This document shows positions 1-10,484 of a DNA stretch of 64,000 nt, in pieces. Numbering within the stretch: position 1 is the first letter of the stretch; every line of letters starts with the position of its first letter. The notes under the pieces are model-generated. The model did no database searches, was not told the origin of the DNA, and was given only the letters and a program-made list of their open reading frames with translations. The translations under genes and the position numbers were made by a program. Origin of the DNA: Gamarada debralockiae (lineage: Eukaryota; Ascomycota; Leotiomycetes; Helotiales; Hyphodiscaceae); NCBI GenBank assembly GCA_002803225.1, contig NXFV01001146.1, positions 1 to 64,000 on the forward strand. The letters are read 5' to 3'.

Positions 1-1141
1 GATTCACAGCGCAATCGGGACGCGCTCATACTCGCATTTCGTTCCTTCTACAATATCCCGAGCAATCATGTGAACAAATAACACGTGGGAGCTAAAACTC
101 TTGGCAAAATTCCGTAATACCGGAGCGGACTAATTTAGACCCGGTTTTCGGTGTCGAAAGTTTCCAGTAAGCTTTTCGAAGTCCCTTCTTCTTCTTAGCA
201 AGCTAAGAAGTACGAAGGCACATGGAGGTCCCTCTACGCTTTCTACGATTATGCAAGTCAAGATAATGTCTTCCCAATAGTGAAGTTGCACTAAGCAAGG
301 GGTTTGCTAGAGTAGGCTTTCTGATGCAGCCCGACTTTCTGAGCACTCTCTGGGGAAGCGTAATTTGGCATAGGAGTATCGGGAGAACGGAGGATATCCG
401 GGAAAGGAGGGACGTCGGGGTTTGTTCCATCTCTCTGTCCACACTAGCCCTTGAAACCGCCCTCCACGCACTTCACAATCAGGGCTGTATTGTTTCCGAA
501 CTCTCCGGGAGAGAAGAGTATTGGGAAAGTAGCCTTAGCTGCTAGCTCTAATTCGAATAAACGCGCTACTGGAAGATCTCCCAAAATCCTACAGATTTTC
601 TCCGAATCCATTGAATCGGCGAGTTGCTTATAGTGGAGGTGATCTTTGTGCTTCTCCACTACATTACGTACCTTACTCCGCTTCCTCAGCTTTGCGAGTT
701 TACTTTGAAAATGTCGCGATAAGCAAGATACACCATCTTCTTGTCAAATGTTGTTATGAGAACCTTGATACTGAGGTGCATATAGCGCTAGTACAAAATA
801 GTCTTCGAAAGCTTCAATTCAAAATCTCTACCCCTTCTTCCAGAGTTCAACCCTTCGCATATATCTACAACTTAACTTCAGGACCTCGGCCTTCTCCAGC
901 TCCTCGGACTTCCCCAGCTCTTCGGCCTTCTCCAGCTCCTCGGTCTTCCCCAGATATCACCGTACTATCTAGACCTATCAACATCAAGGTCTGAGTCTGA
1001 CATGGTGGCGTCCGAGGACATAATGAAAGCCTCTGGACGAAATCACTGCTGGTAGGAGCTGCTATTCGGCGAGGCTCCATTATGTTCGCAACTCAGTCAG
1101 TGAATTTACCTTGACTAGAGATGATTGGAAATAAGATTTAA
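1..1141. other. No supported gene (left edge)
   Basis: Only short overlapping ORFs in several frames are present, with none of the spacing or splice signals of a gene. The minus-strand frame at about 444-659 reads like a protein fragment but I recognise no family. Because a Lgl/Sro7 relic lies next to it on the same strand, this DNA may be further decayed gene sequence, but no C-terminal Sro7 motif could be identified. Confidence 0.5.
884..955. repeat. 18-bp minisatellite, four copies
   Basis: Four consecutive 18-bp units start at 884, 902, 920 and 938 and differ at a few positions. They follow the pattern CCTCGGCCTTCTCCAGCT. In one plus frame the units read as a six-residue Pro/Ser/Arg repeat, but no gene supports that frame. 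Confidence 0.85.
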
Positions 1142-1585
1142 TTACCTACTACAAGCTTTCTGTTGACTAGTTCTTAGAACACCCCCTGCACCGGCGATTA
1201 CGGAAGCGAGTTTGCCAGTTTCGGTAATGATTAGAGTGATGGAGGTAATCTTGTCTGTAAGGGCCGATATGCCGGTAAATTGAGCTATGTATCTTCTATT
1301 TGCCTGGGGAGGAATCTTGAATATAACAACCTTACTAAGATTTGTGACAACAAAGCACGCGATACTTGAGTAATGATCGCCTTCTAGCGTCATCACACCG
1401 AATTCGATCACTATAGGACAGTCTAGTTTAGATATCTGGCTACTTCCTTCCTTCATGCAAGTGCCGCGTTTGTCCGACTTGATGAATTCGCTCGTGGAAG
1501 CGCTGGATATAATGGCTGGCCCCCGGAAGTCAATGATAGTGAATACCGAATTCGTTCTCGGACCCAATTCCAACAAAGTCGACAA
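1142..1585 (-). pseudogene. Relic of Lgl/Sro7-type exocytosis protein
   Basis: The 147-residue frame carries blocks typical of the C-terminal half of fungal lethal-giant-larvae/Sro7 WD40 proteins. These are a DFRGPAII block, then a KRG segment, then IEFGVMTLEGDHYSS followed by a CFVVTN strand and an FKIPP strand. Family members are about 1000 residues and bind SNAREs during polarised secretion. Here neither the N-terminal propellers nor the downstream end can be found, and the frame stops at about 1142 just after the expected Leu-Arg-x-Gly-Gln type turn. I therefore call it a truncated relic. The family call rests on recognised motifs. The alternative, an exon of a longer intact gene, is unlikely because both flanks are full of stops. 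Confidence 0.7.
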
Positions 1586-1940
1586 TCTGACATCTTCAGT
1601 GCGCTTATGGGGTCTTATGCCATGTCATAAAGAACGAGGGGCTGTAGGCCTCCTTTCAATGAGGGCTTCGAATGGGCAAAAATATCTGTGAGACCACCAG
1701 CGACAAGCCGGATCGGGAAGTGTATTTAGATCATCCTGCGCGCGCTACGCGTTCTCTTTCTTTCTTTCCTTAGCTTAGAGTCTTTGTATTGAGGCAATCC
1801 ACTTATGTCATACATATTGAGCATTTTTGTGTCCGTGATACAACTATTCGGCCGAGTTCTTCCACTGGTGAGAAAGCACTTTAAAAGCTTGGTGGTTTCC
1901 TTTTCTTAAGCCATATTCGATCTTTCCTATGACATATGTA
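1586..1940. other. Short intergenic stretch
   Basis: A pyrimidine-rich run lies at about 1754-1770 and AT-rich DNA follows. Nothing is supported as a gene. It is the 3' side of the 626-residue membrane protein gene and the 5' side of the Sro7 relic. Confidence 0.5.
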
Positions 1941-3821
1941 TCATTTCCCTCTACACTGAGCCACCGTACCATAATATGCACCTTTTCTCTCTATGCCCGT
2001 CACAACAGGTGCAAGCCCCACGTGTTGCGGAGCATCAACGTCAACCCCAAACTTTACCATCGCCGTGTGCTTCTGCCTCAACTCCTTCGGGCCCCTCGTG
2101 CAACTTCCATACATCTCCCTATCCCACCAGGGCCCGCGCACCGCCGTCGCGATCGTCAAGAAGCTGGATTTATGCAGCGGGAAATGGCAGCGAAAATGAT
2201 ATATCAAATTTATGATGCTCAGACCCGTGACACATCCCAAGAGACACGTCACGGCGATGAGGACGTCGAAGCGCATGATGTATACCGCTCGTGGCGGTTG
2301 GCCCACGCTCGGGACGAGTGCGGCGCCGTAGAATCCCGAGAGGCTGATCGTCGCCAGTGATTGTGCCACGAGACCGTAAAGATTATTGTAGTCCTCCAGC
2401 CCGGGAACGCGCAGCTGATGATCTGAATTACCGGGGTAATACACGAGGCCTGCAAGGACGGCGGAGAGGTCGAAGAAGCGATCGGGTTGGAGATAGGCGG
2501 CCCAGAGCACGGCGCTCATATACCCAGACACATGGTCCAAGCCATAGTCATCTAACGCTGTGATATTCTGTCCGGATGCAGCAGAACAATTCCCCATGAC
2601 GGAGCCGGTCCAGGTGCAGGAGCTGATCTTCCAGTGCATGTAGGGCGTACACTTCATGCGGGAGACCCAAGCCCCGTTACTAAATTCGACGCCGTACATG
2701 TTGGATGGGATCTCAGATGTGGTGGCATTGGCGAGAGAGACAGCAAAGTAAGTTGTGTAGCCGTACGGGATACCAAAGCTGGTTCTGTTTGGGGCGTCGC
2801 TCCACATATATCCTACGGGGGACCAGACATCGTCTGAGGTTTTCGTTCCGTCTGGGAAAGTGAAGTTGACCAGCCACGCGTCTTCCTGTGGCTCCGTGGC
2901 AGTGTATTTGATTTCGTCCGCGAATGTGCAGTTTGCGTCCCAATCGAAAGTCACAATCCCGCTATACTGAACGCTAGATTCGTAAGTGATATTCGCCGTT
3001 GCAGTTGGGCCTAGGGTCTTTGGTGTCGCTGATATCAAGCCGGCTTGTTGAACCATATTCCCCTTGAACATCGCCATAGCCATAGACATGAAATAGTCAC
3101 CGTTTCCGGTAGTAAAGTTAAAATCATATGATGGCTGATCCTCGTATATATCCATATCAAGAAAGAGGACGGAAGGGTGGATCACCGGAAGCGTTTCTGG
3201 GAGTGGCATTCCTACCAGAGCACGCTGAGTCGTCTGAGCCTTGTACTCAGCCGTAGTGATCATCAACGTTCCCAGCGGCACTAGCAAGGCGCCTCCCAGC
3301 AAAAGCACGGCCTGGAAGCAGCCATGCCACCAGGAGTACTTCAGCGTGGAGAAAATCGCGCTTACTCCTCCTTCGATCATGTGATCCAAGTCCGCAAGAT
3401 TGATAGCCTTCCGCGAGGCAATCGCAAAGGGGTGTAAAAGTCCAAAGTCATGACTCATCTGCCGTATAACAATCGCCACTGGCGTCAAAGTAGCAGAAAG
3501 AAAGAGACCAGAGTAGAACTGGTTAACTGTGATCGCGCCTGTTTCCAGCACCTGTCTCCCAGAGGACGCCGACGGGCCTTTCAGCGACCACACGATGGCC
3601 CCAATGCATGCTGCCAGATAGACCAGCACGGCTGCTAGATACCACTTTATCGGCTCCGTGAGCTTGTACACCAGACTACCTTGGGATCCGAAATTTCTGA
3701 AGTCGATATCTCGGTTATCTTCATTGATAATTTCCGTCGTAGTCAGGACTTGTTTATCAGGTGCATCAAGGGGACACGGCTTTCGCTTCACTCGAGTATC
3801 CGTATTGGCGTAGGTCGTCAT
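1941..3821 (-). CDS. Multipass membrane glycoprotein, function unknown
   Basis: Single-exon frame of 626 residues. An N-terminal cytosolic stretch of about 55 residues precedes three membrane helices: around 58-78 (LAAVLVYLAACIGAIVW), 105-120 (FYSGLFLSATLTPVAIVI) and 170-190 (AVLLLGGALLVPLGTLMI). About 330 residues of likely extracellular domain follow. They are rich in N-x-S/T sites (NFT, NIT, NCT, NRT, NAT, NCS) and in paired aromatic residues. A last helix lies near 525-548 (VLIAVTCLLGCVTGLSIINLI), then a basic tail. The layout matches a widespread family of uncharacterised fungal surface proteins with glycosylated ectodomains. I know no assigned reaction or partner. The first Met is used because upstream sequence has stops. 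No sign of decay is visible. Confidence 0.75.
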   Translation of the reverse strand: MTTYANTDTRVKRKPCPLDAPDKQVLTTTEIINEDNRDIDFRNFGSQGSLVYKLTEPIKWYLAAVLVYLAACIGAIVWSLKGPSASSGRQVLETGAITVNQFYSGLFLSATLTPVAIVIRQMSHDFGLLHPFAIASRKAINLADLDHMIEGGVSAIFSTLKYSWWHGCFQAVLLLGGALLVPLGTLMITTAEYKAQTTQRALVGMPLPETLPVIHPSVLFLDMDIYEDQPSYDFNFTTGNGDYFMSMAMAMFKGNMVQQAGLISATPKTLGPTATANITYESSVQYSGIVTFDWDANCTFADEIKYTATEPQEDAWLVNFTFPDGTKTSDDVWSPVGYMWSDAPNRTSFGIPYGYTTYFAVSLANATTSEIPSNMYGVEFSNGAWVSRMKCTPYMHWKISSCTWTGSVMGNCSAASGQNITALDDYGLDHVSGYMSAVLWAAYLQPDRFFDLSAVLAGLVYYPGNSDHQLRVPGLEDYNNLYGLVAQSLATISLSGFYGAALVPSVGQPPRAVYIMRFDVLIAVTCLLGCVTGLSIINLIYHFRCHFPLHKSSFLTIATAVRGPWWDREMYGSCTRGPKELRQKHTAMVKFGVDVDAPQHVGLAPVVTGIERKGAYYGTVAQCRGK

Positions 3822-4783
3822 CTTACCAACATCAGGTATAAAAGAAAGCCAACCTAGATATTATTCTGGTAGTGTAGGTAACGATCCTACTTTGAAGCCT
3901 CGCTGGTCTGTCGCATGACCTGATTCATTGCGCACCGTGGCTGACAAAGTGGCTTGTTGGTTAGCGAAGCCACTGCAATAAATCCAATATATATTTCAGT
4001 TGGTTCTAGAGACGTTGTGCGGCAGTGGATGATAAGCAATTCAGAACTGAACTGCCAGCAGCGAAGTATTTAATACGAAATAGAAATCTTCAAATACCAA
4101 CATGATCTTTAGGATTTGAATGACATCTATTAAAGAAAAGCCTCCCCAACTCCCGATTGTCGAATCGGTTTCTCAGATCTTTAGTTTCTAAATACTCCTC
4201 GGTATCTGCAGAGGAGGGTGAGGTCTTCTCAAGCGTCGAAGAAGATCGACGCGTCCTCCTCTCTTATATCAGTCTCAACTCTATCAACCAAATATCAACC
4301 TCGTGAAATAGGCCATAGAATAATACACCTTTTTCAATTGAACTCGTAGAGAGTGAAGTTCGGCCTCGATCGTGTTCGTATATACCTCTGTTCCAAGTTG
4401 CTCGCTCGAGGTGCGTCGTAGGCCAAAAGGAATACAATGCCGATGGCATTTGGATGGAGGTGGTTAGCTTAGCATCTCATGGCAACATTTCGGGTGTTTC
4501 CTATGAGAGCTGAAAGCAAGGTTTCAGCTGAAAATCCATGTCCCGCTGTGGCGCTCTAAGCCTAGTTCCAGGGTCCAGAAACAGCCCCATAGAGCAGCAC
4601 TGCATATAACATTAGAAGCATCTTAGGAGATATCGGTCTCTGCATAACTTTTTTCCTAAGGAGTGAAGTGCTATTTCATTCAGGAGCTATTGGATCACTA
4701 AGAGAAAACATATTACTAGGTATTTTTGATTTTACACTATACCTACATCCAGTCACGTCGGCAAACGAAAATACTTATATTAC

Positions 4784-4946
4784 TCGGATTTGAAGTATAC
4801 TGATTCGGCATACTACAGCTTAGAGCGCACTGACTTTTAACACCGCAACCTAAACTACTATAGGTTGTAACTCTATAATCTGGACTTCTTCGGTTTGAAG
4901 TACGCTGATTCAGCACACTTCAGCTTAGTCCACATTGACTTTATAG
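4784..4946. repeat. Two diverged hairpin-forming repeats
   Basis: Two copies of about 55 bp (4784-4840 and 4890-4946) are roughly 80 percent alike in direct orientation. Each contains an imperfect inverted repeat of the form GAAGTxxGCTGA / TCAGCxxACTTC. In the second copy the arms are 4897-4908 and 4910-4921 and pair at 10 of 12 positions; the first copy pairs at 9 of 12. Function unknown. Confidence 0.6.
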
Positions 4947-5509
4947 GAGCGTTGAAGCTTTTTTCTGGGTCGCTATCGTGCTGAAATCATATGAAGACGT
5001 AGTTATATAAGAAGGCACAAGCTTGACTATAGATTTAATTTACATTATCCAATTCATTGCAGGTGTAGCTATACTTAGAGAAAATAAAAAGTCTGTAAGC
5101 GCGCGCACTGACTTGCAGTGACTTCACTAGGAGAGGCCCGTCATTGTAGAGCGCGTGATAACAGGGCAACGCTTGAGCCCCCTCAACCCCCCTGGTTGAG
5201 CTGGATCGCATTGATTAAGGATGAATAAAAGAATGTATCGATTAAGCGCTACCAGGATTTAATCAATAGCAGGGAGAAGATTTATAAAAAAACTGCAGCA
5301 AACTTTTGCTTTAAATGAGATTTTTATATTTTATTATTGTAGGTAATAACCTATAGGATAACATAGATTTATTTTCATAAAAGCCTGGTTCAGGATCCTT
5401 GGGAGTTTCTTGGGTTCCAAGGAATAATCGTCAAAACTTGACAAAAATGTTATGATAAGGCCATAAGCCAACATCTAGCCTCATTAGTTAAACAGGTACT
5501 GCTTAGGTT

Positions 5510-5600
5510 GCTCAGGGACTGCTCAGGGACTGCTCAGGGACTGCTCAGATTGCTCAGGCAGCTCAGGTGAGCTGGGTGAGCCGAGGGTGAGCCGGGGGTG
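5510..5600. repeat. 11-bp tandem repeat GCTCAGGGACT
   Basis: Three exact units of GCTCAGGGACT occupy 5510-5542. They are followed by degenerate GCTCAG and GAGCYGGGTGA units to about 5600. No coding frame uses it. Confidence 0.85.
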
Positions 5601-5815
5601 ATTAGCGCCTGAGTAGAAGCGGCCATGCTTACCAACCGAATGTGGCACGAAGATTGAAGGATTAGAGTTCAACTACCAACGGAAAAATTCATATCCCCAA
5701 GAAGATACACAATCTACCCCTCCTTCATTGGCTAACGATGCCGTCTCTTTGTGCATCATAATCAATGTACAATTGGAAAGCCCACATACTCATCTTCTGA
5801 CCCTCTCCAAGGATT

Positions 5816-7557
5816 TTAAATTATCTCTTGGGTTTGCACATTTACCTTCTTCTCATTTTCTGGAGTAGTAGCACTAGTCTCTGCCTTCTTCAACAAATCC
5901 CCACTAAACTCGTCAACAATCGTGTCTCTGAACTTTCTCGCTGACACCCGCCTCTCAAAAAGAACATCTATCTCGCCATACGTCCTTCCTTTTGGCTCCG
6001 GTAGTCTAAAATAGGTCCAAGTCAAACATAAGAAGCACAAGGCTGCCCAAAAAAACCCAGACTTCGCACCCCAGTCCCAAGCGGTTGGGTTCAGCATACG
6101 TGGGGCAATGATATTGTTAATAATACCAGCCATGTTGTAGAAGTTGCGTGCCAAGACGATAGATTTTGCTTTAAGGCGTGTGGAAGAAATTTCAGCAACA
6201 AGGGAATAGCAGACGGGGCCAATGGTGAGGTCGTAAACGAAGGTGTAAACCAAAAGCATAGAGCCGATAGCCCAAGATGCGGCTTTGTTGGTCTTGGGTG
6301 CGATTCCGACGAAGCCAATGACAAGGAGAAGGATAAACATGATTACTAGTCCCCAGACGTAGAGAGTCCGGCGGCCGGCCCGCTGCATCAAGAACCAGGA
6401 AGCCATAGTGCCAATGGCACCGAGAGCGTACTGTGCCATGTTGAGATCGAAGGCATTGGCATCCGCGAGGCCGGCGTTCTCGTAGAAGTAAGTTGAAAAG
6501 CCCATGAAGGCGGAGCCGCAAAAGGCTTGGATAACCCATGTGGCAGAGACGATTTCAGTGCGACGGGCGTCGATGCCTTTGAAACAATCTGAATAGCTAG
6601 TGCCTTGTTGAACCTCTTTCTCAATCTCATTTGTATGAACCATCATGGCAATAGTCTCATCAGCATTGAAGTTAGGGTCGGCCCCAGCAGAGGTAAGGCG
6701 GAGTAAAGATTTCTTGGCTTCTTCGATCCTACCCTTGCGGACATACCACCATGGAGACTCAGGTGCAAAAAGGCATCCGATGAAGAGAGGAAGAGGCCAG
6801 ATCCATTGGATTGCGAAAGGGATACGATAGGCCCATTCCCCTGTCCGGAGTTAGTCATGTAATCAAGGCAGTCTGTGATACGGTGATGTAACTAACCCCC
6901 TTTCGACAGGAACGAGCGTAGGACGCCAGCTGCGATGAATTGACCCATAACCCAGCACAGATTAACATATGTAGTGAGATAAGCACGAAGGGCGACTGGT
7001 GCTACCTCAGAGGCGTAGGCAGTGGTCATGGTCTGGAAGACACCCCAAGGAATACCCTGGAGGATCTCGCCAGCGAGAAGCATTGGAAGGTTCTTAGCGA
7101 AGAAAGGGATGAAAATGAAGCAACCCATGGAGAACAATGCCATGAGCATCGTCTTGCGGTACCCGATTTTGTCGACAACGATGCCAGCTCCATAGAGACC
7201 GAGGATTTCACCGACTTGGGCACCATTGGACAGACCATTTTGCCAAGCAGCGGTAAGCTATAATTGTTAATATTCGAACTTCTAATGGCGATTGTATGAA
7301 CCCACCTGATATGATGGGGGATTTGAATCAGGCGTAAGGACGCCGTATCTCTGGGTGAAAGGAGGGAAGGCATAGAAGCTACCAAGTAAGGAAAGATCAT
7401 AACCTTCCATGACAATGGCAGTAGACAGAAGGACAGACCATCCCACTGCCTTCGGATAGAGCTTGATAGCCTGAGTGAGGGTCATAGCCTTCTCCACTTC
7501 AGCTGCCTCTTTGGCCTCACTGTTCATTTCGACGATCTTTGGATTAATGGCCGACAT
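5816..7557 (-). CDS. MFS sugar transporter, maltose-permease type
   Basis: Three exons (7557-7306, 7257-6897, 6840-5816) encode 545 residues. Introns of 48 and 56 nt have GTGGGT and GTTAGT donors. The protein is a 12-helix major-facilitator sugar/H+ symporter of the plasma membrane. Supporting motifs are EGYD in helix 1 (GYDLSLLGSFYAF), the loop between helices 2 and 3 (GLYGAGIVVDKIGYRKT), PESPWW before the central loop, and PEPKGRTYGEID near the C-terminus. Similar fungal proteins transport alpha-glucosides such as maltose; the exact substrate cannot be read from sequence. The start is the only Met before helix 1. The flanks are repeat-rich and no glucosidase gene is adjacent. No lesions are seen. 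Confidence 0.9.
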
Positions 7558-9246
7558 GTTGAGGGTGCGATATTTTTAACGGGTTGAATATTTCGAGAGT
7601 TTATTGCAACGAACTCGGATTCGTAGGAGAAGAAAAAGCTGAAGCTTTGATGAAAGGAGCTAAGTAGGTATCGAGACAAGAGTTGAGAGGAGCGTAGGTG
7701 AAATGAGGCAAATCAACAGCATTGACTTTTGATCTGTCGCAACATGAAAAGTTTTTCATGAGTCCCTATATACTCAGAAGTATAGTCTTGCTGAGAGAAC
7801 TGAGTTACTTTTTACCAATGGGATAATTAGACTGGCAACACGGCTGAATTTCAGAGATAGAACATCTCTTTCTTCATAAAGTGAAGTTGTTTACCACCGA
7901 GCGGCCCACTTAGGACGGGGTATCGTGGAGCTGCGGAGTCGTGGAGAAAAGGGGTAGCTGGACAAAAGCGGAAAGGTTGCAAGGCACAAGATACAGGGAG
8001 CACCATGTCTCATTGTCAGTTTCTGCCGAATACCAGGCCATTTAAGGTTTCCAATGTTTCAAGCCTCGCCGATTGACATTTCACCCGAAATATTTCAACC
8101 GAATAATTCAGCGAGGGACAAACAATGTAACCTAATTTGGGCTTCCGCTGGGGCCACAGATATTCTGACTTCGTCTTTTCATACACATATAGCACAGGAA
8201 CGGACCTTTTGAACGCCTCTGTGATCAGCTCATGGAGTAAATGTTTCGGACAAATGCCTCTGTGAAATGATTGGACCTGGGAGGAAGCTTGCCAGTCTAC
8301 CTTCCCGACTGTGTTCAACATTTTGATTCTTTGTCTTGATCATTTAGTAACGCCGACATGTCGAGCCGTATACCGTATTGATTGCTTTATAAGACCGCTT
8401 CATTTTATAAGCACTACCTACTTATAAGCAACGGTTCCAATTCGACTCGATGGACTACAAGGGTCTATAATAAGGTTATAAGCACCTAGTGGGGGTCATT
8501 GTGAGGCAAATTTATCGCTCAAACACCCTGTAAGTACAGCGCTCCCCATTATAATTTCAGGGCTCTACAGCACGCAACTGCCTAAAATCACAGCGCACAC
8601 TCTTCTGGAATTACAGGCTGTCTATCGCATAACAAGCTATCAATTGCAGTAATTAAAGGCTATTAGTGACTATAATTCCACTCTAATTTTCAGCATATGG
8701 CTCATTAATTCAGTTATAAGCACCTATTCCTACTATAAGCAACGGTTCTAATTCTTTAAAAAGCACGATTTAAGATTACAAGAACATATCCTATGAAGCA
8801 ATTAATACGGTAATTCGGATGTTGATAAAATCAACCACGAAGCTGAAATTATAAGAAAAAGAGAAATAAGAAGTACGTTATGTTGACTACCTCGCTCGTG
8901 TGTACTTTTGACACTGCGGAGGGGTGACGACCTTCCCCGGAGGCATGACCTTCGACGAAACTCCAATTTTCATATGCCCACGTGATATTTCTCGAGTTCC
9001 CCACTTCTCATCTAACCGCCATGCTACCACAATCATCAACACCACTCCTGGCTCCTTTTCAGCAACATTTCAGTGCCAGCTTGGTCATGGCGGGGCCGTC
9101 ATTTGACCTCGAAGACTGCTCAAGCTATTTCTCTCGGTCTCGGTGCTTCTTGAAGCCACAGTCCTACGATTCAAAGGCAGCCATTGAAATGCATTCCAGC
9201 AACTCAAGTCTCAGCTCCCTCAGCCCAATTGTTATCGCAAGACACA
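7558..9246. other. Intergenic, with degenerate repeat element
   Basis: This holds the upstream region of the sugar transporter. A minus-strand ORF at 8016-8321 has no recognisable domain and I do not call it. An AT-rich stretch at 8370-8800 carries repeated TATAAGCA-type motifs. Confidence 0.5.
8405..8754. repeat. Two 40-bp direct repeats with TTATAAGCA motifs
   Basis: Segments at 8405-8443 and 8714-8754 share the order TTATAAGCA, a short pyrimidine spacer, TATAAGCAACGGTT, then a C/T followed by AATTC. A single further TTATAAGCACCTA copy lies at about 8475. The spacing suggests subterminal repeats of a small decayed transposon of about 350 bp. No transposase or clear ends were found. Confidence 0.55.
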
Positions 9247-9987
9247 TCAATAATGGTATTGGTGTGCCTCCACCACACATTTCTTGCATCGAGTGTGATC
9301 ACAGTTCGGACAACAAGGATTATTGTGAGTTGTCATACCCGACGAAAGAGGAACGCCACGGAAGTCAATACAATTATGCTAGAGAGTGTCAGTGGTATAG
9401 TTCGTTAAAAGAATAGCGGGGATATTTACACAAACCCATGTGTAGTAAGACCCACCCTGATGAGGCCGACGAACTAGTTGCGCTGGTCCAGCAGCTTGCA
9501 TTGGTCCCATGCCTGAACCATCATTGCTTCCTCCTGGTCCCCCGCCCCCACCACCACCTGCTCTATCATCACCACCTGCTCTATCATCACCACCTGCTCT
9601 ATCATCACCACCTGCTCCATCACCAGGTCCAGATCCAGCGTTTCCCTTACCCTTATTCGGCCGCTTTTGGGGGTCGGACTTCTTCTTAGCAGGCGGAGGA
9701 GCGTCAGCCGGGATTCTGTCTTTCTGACGTCTGACATCTCCAGCGACTTCTCGCGGTGTGGGCTCCTTGTAAATAATTGGTATACCGTCAGATAGCGAAG
9801 TACCGGGTTCACAGCCTTGCGTTGATTCTCTTGCTGCGAGGGCAGGTCTTCTGGTCGCTGAACAATTGACATCGTGATAATTGAAACACAGGGCTGAGAT
9901 TTCTTGAGATGAGCTGCTTGCAAATGGGGGTGCATATAGGATGGGGAAATGAAAGTGAAATTTTGGGATGGACTGATGGTGTGTCAC
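9247..9987 (-). CDS. Small Gly-rich zinc-ribbon protein
   Basis: Two exons: 9987-9430 and 9378-9247, with a 51-nt GTAAAT...CTAG intron. The downstream exon is not visible as an ORF with a start codon, but splicing joins WVC to HNC. This gives a C-x2-C...C-x2-C...C-x2-C layout: WVCHNC, then CCPNCDHTRCKKC about 20 residues later. Such zinc ribbons end many small uncharacterised fungal proteins. Before it lie a basic/proline segment and a low-complexity Gly/Asp run with three GGDDRA units encoded by an 18-bp repeat. The protein is 229 residues if the upstream Met at 9987 is right. A start further in is possible, since the first 55 residues are atypical. Antisense ORFs here are shadows. Function unknown. 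Confidence 0.65.
9553..9624. repeat. 18-bp minisatellite inside coding sequence
   Basis: Four 18-bp units at 9553, 9571, 9589 and 9607 follow ACCACCTGCTCTATCATC. In the minus-strand gene they encode the repeated GGDDRA block, so copy number changes would keep frame. Confidence 0.9.
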
Positions 9988-10484
9988 TGCAATCCAGCCA
10001 TCAAGTCCGCCTTGTCCGCCTCGCGAAGCTGAGTCCAGTTGTGACAGCCAATCGAGGGACCGCCTTAGATATCAAACGACCCTCGAATGAGAACTCAAAA
10101 AATTAAATAAAAATCACAACGATGCATTTGTATATTTAAAATGAAACATAAGAGGAGCCGCAGGACAAAATGTGGATAATTGGCGACTGGCTCTGTACTC
10201 ATCATACTGTGTGGCTGATTGACAAATCGAGAGATAGTGTAGTGGTACAGTGCAGGATGTCGAGACTACTATTTGGATTCTCGAAGTGCAATAAGAACCT
10301 CAACTAGAGCTGCCGAACATACAGCAAGGGATCCTTTAGATAGGTAGAAGTCACCTCCGTCAATGTATCCCATCTATACGGTCTAGCAAACTCTGAAAGC
10401 AATATCCCTCCATCTCATGCCAGCTTCAATTCCTTCCCAGCAAAGCTCAGATCGAGCCAGAACGCCAGCAGGAACGGGAATCTA
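9988..10484. other. Intergenic, nothing seen
   Basis: This is the upstream side of the zinc-ribbon gene and the 3' side of the amino-acid permease gene. No coding frame or repeat stands out. Confidence 0.5.

Larger units (their letters stand above)
3822..5815. other. Gene-free, AT-rich repeat region
   Basis: About 2 kb without a supportable gene. It holds a pair of diverged hairpin repeats (4784-4946), an 11-bp tandem array (5510-5542) with a GC-rich degenerate tail, and stretches rich in TpA and TpT. It looks like old transposon or RIP-affected debris, but no transposase or terminal repeat could be identified. Confidence 0.5.

Noticed and set aside
8982..9416. 144-residue plus-strand ORF
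   Set aside because: It is antisense to the second exon and intron of the zinc-ribbon gene, whose cysteine spacing is much more protein-like.
9474..9935. Minus-strand ORF with repeated EQVVMI units
   Set aside because: It is the +1 frame of the same 18-bp minisatellite; the GGDDRA frame splices to a cysteine motif and is preferred.
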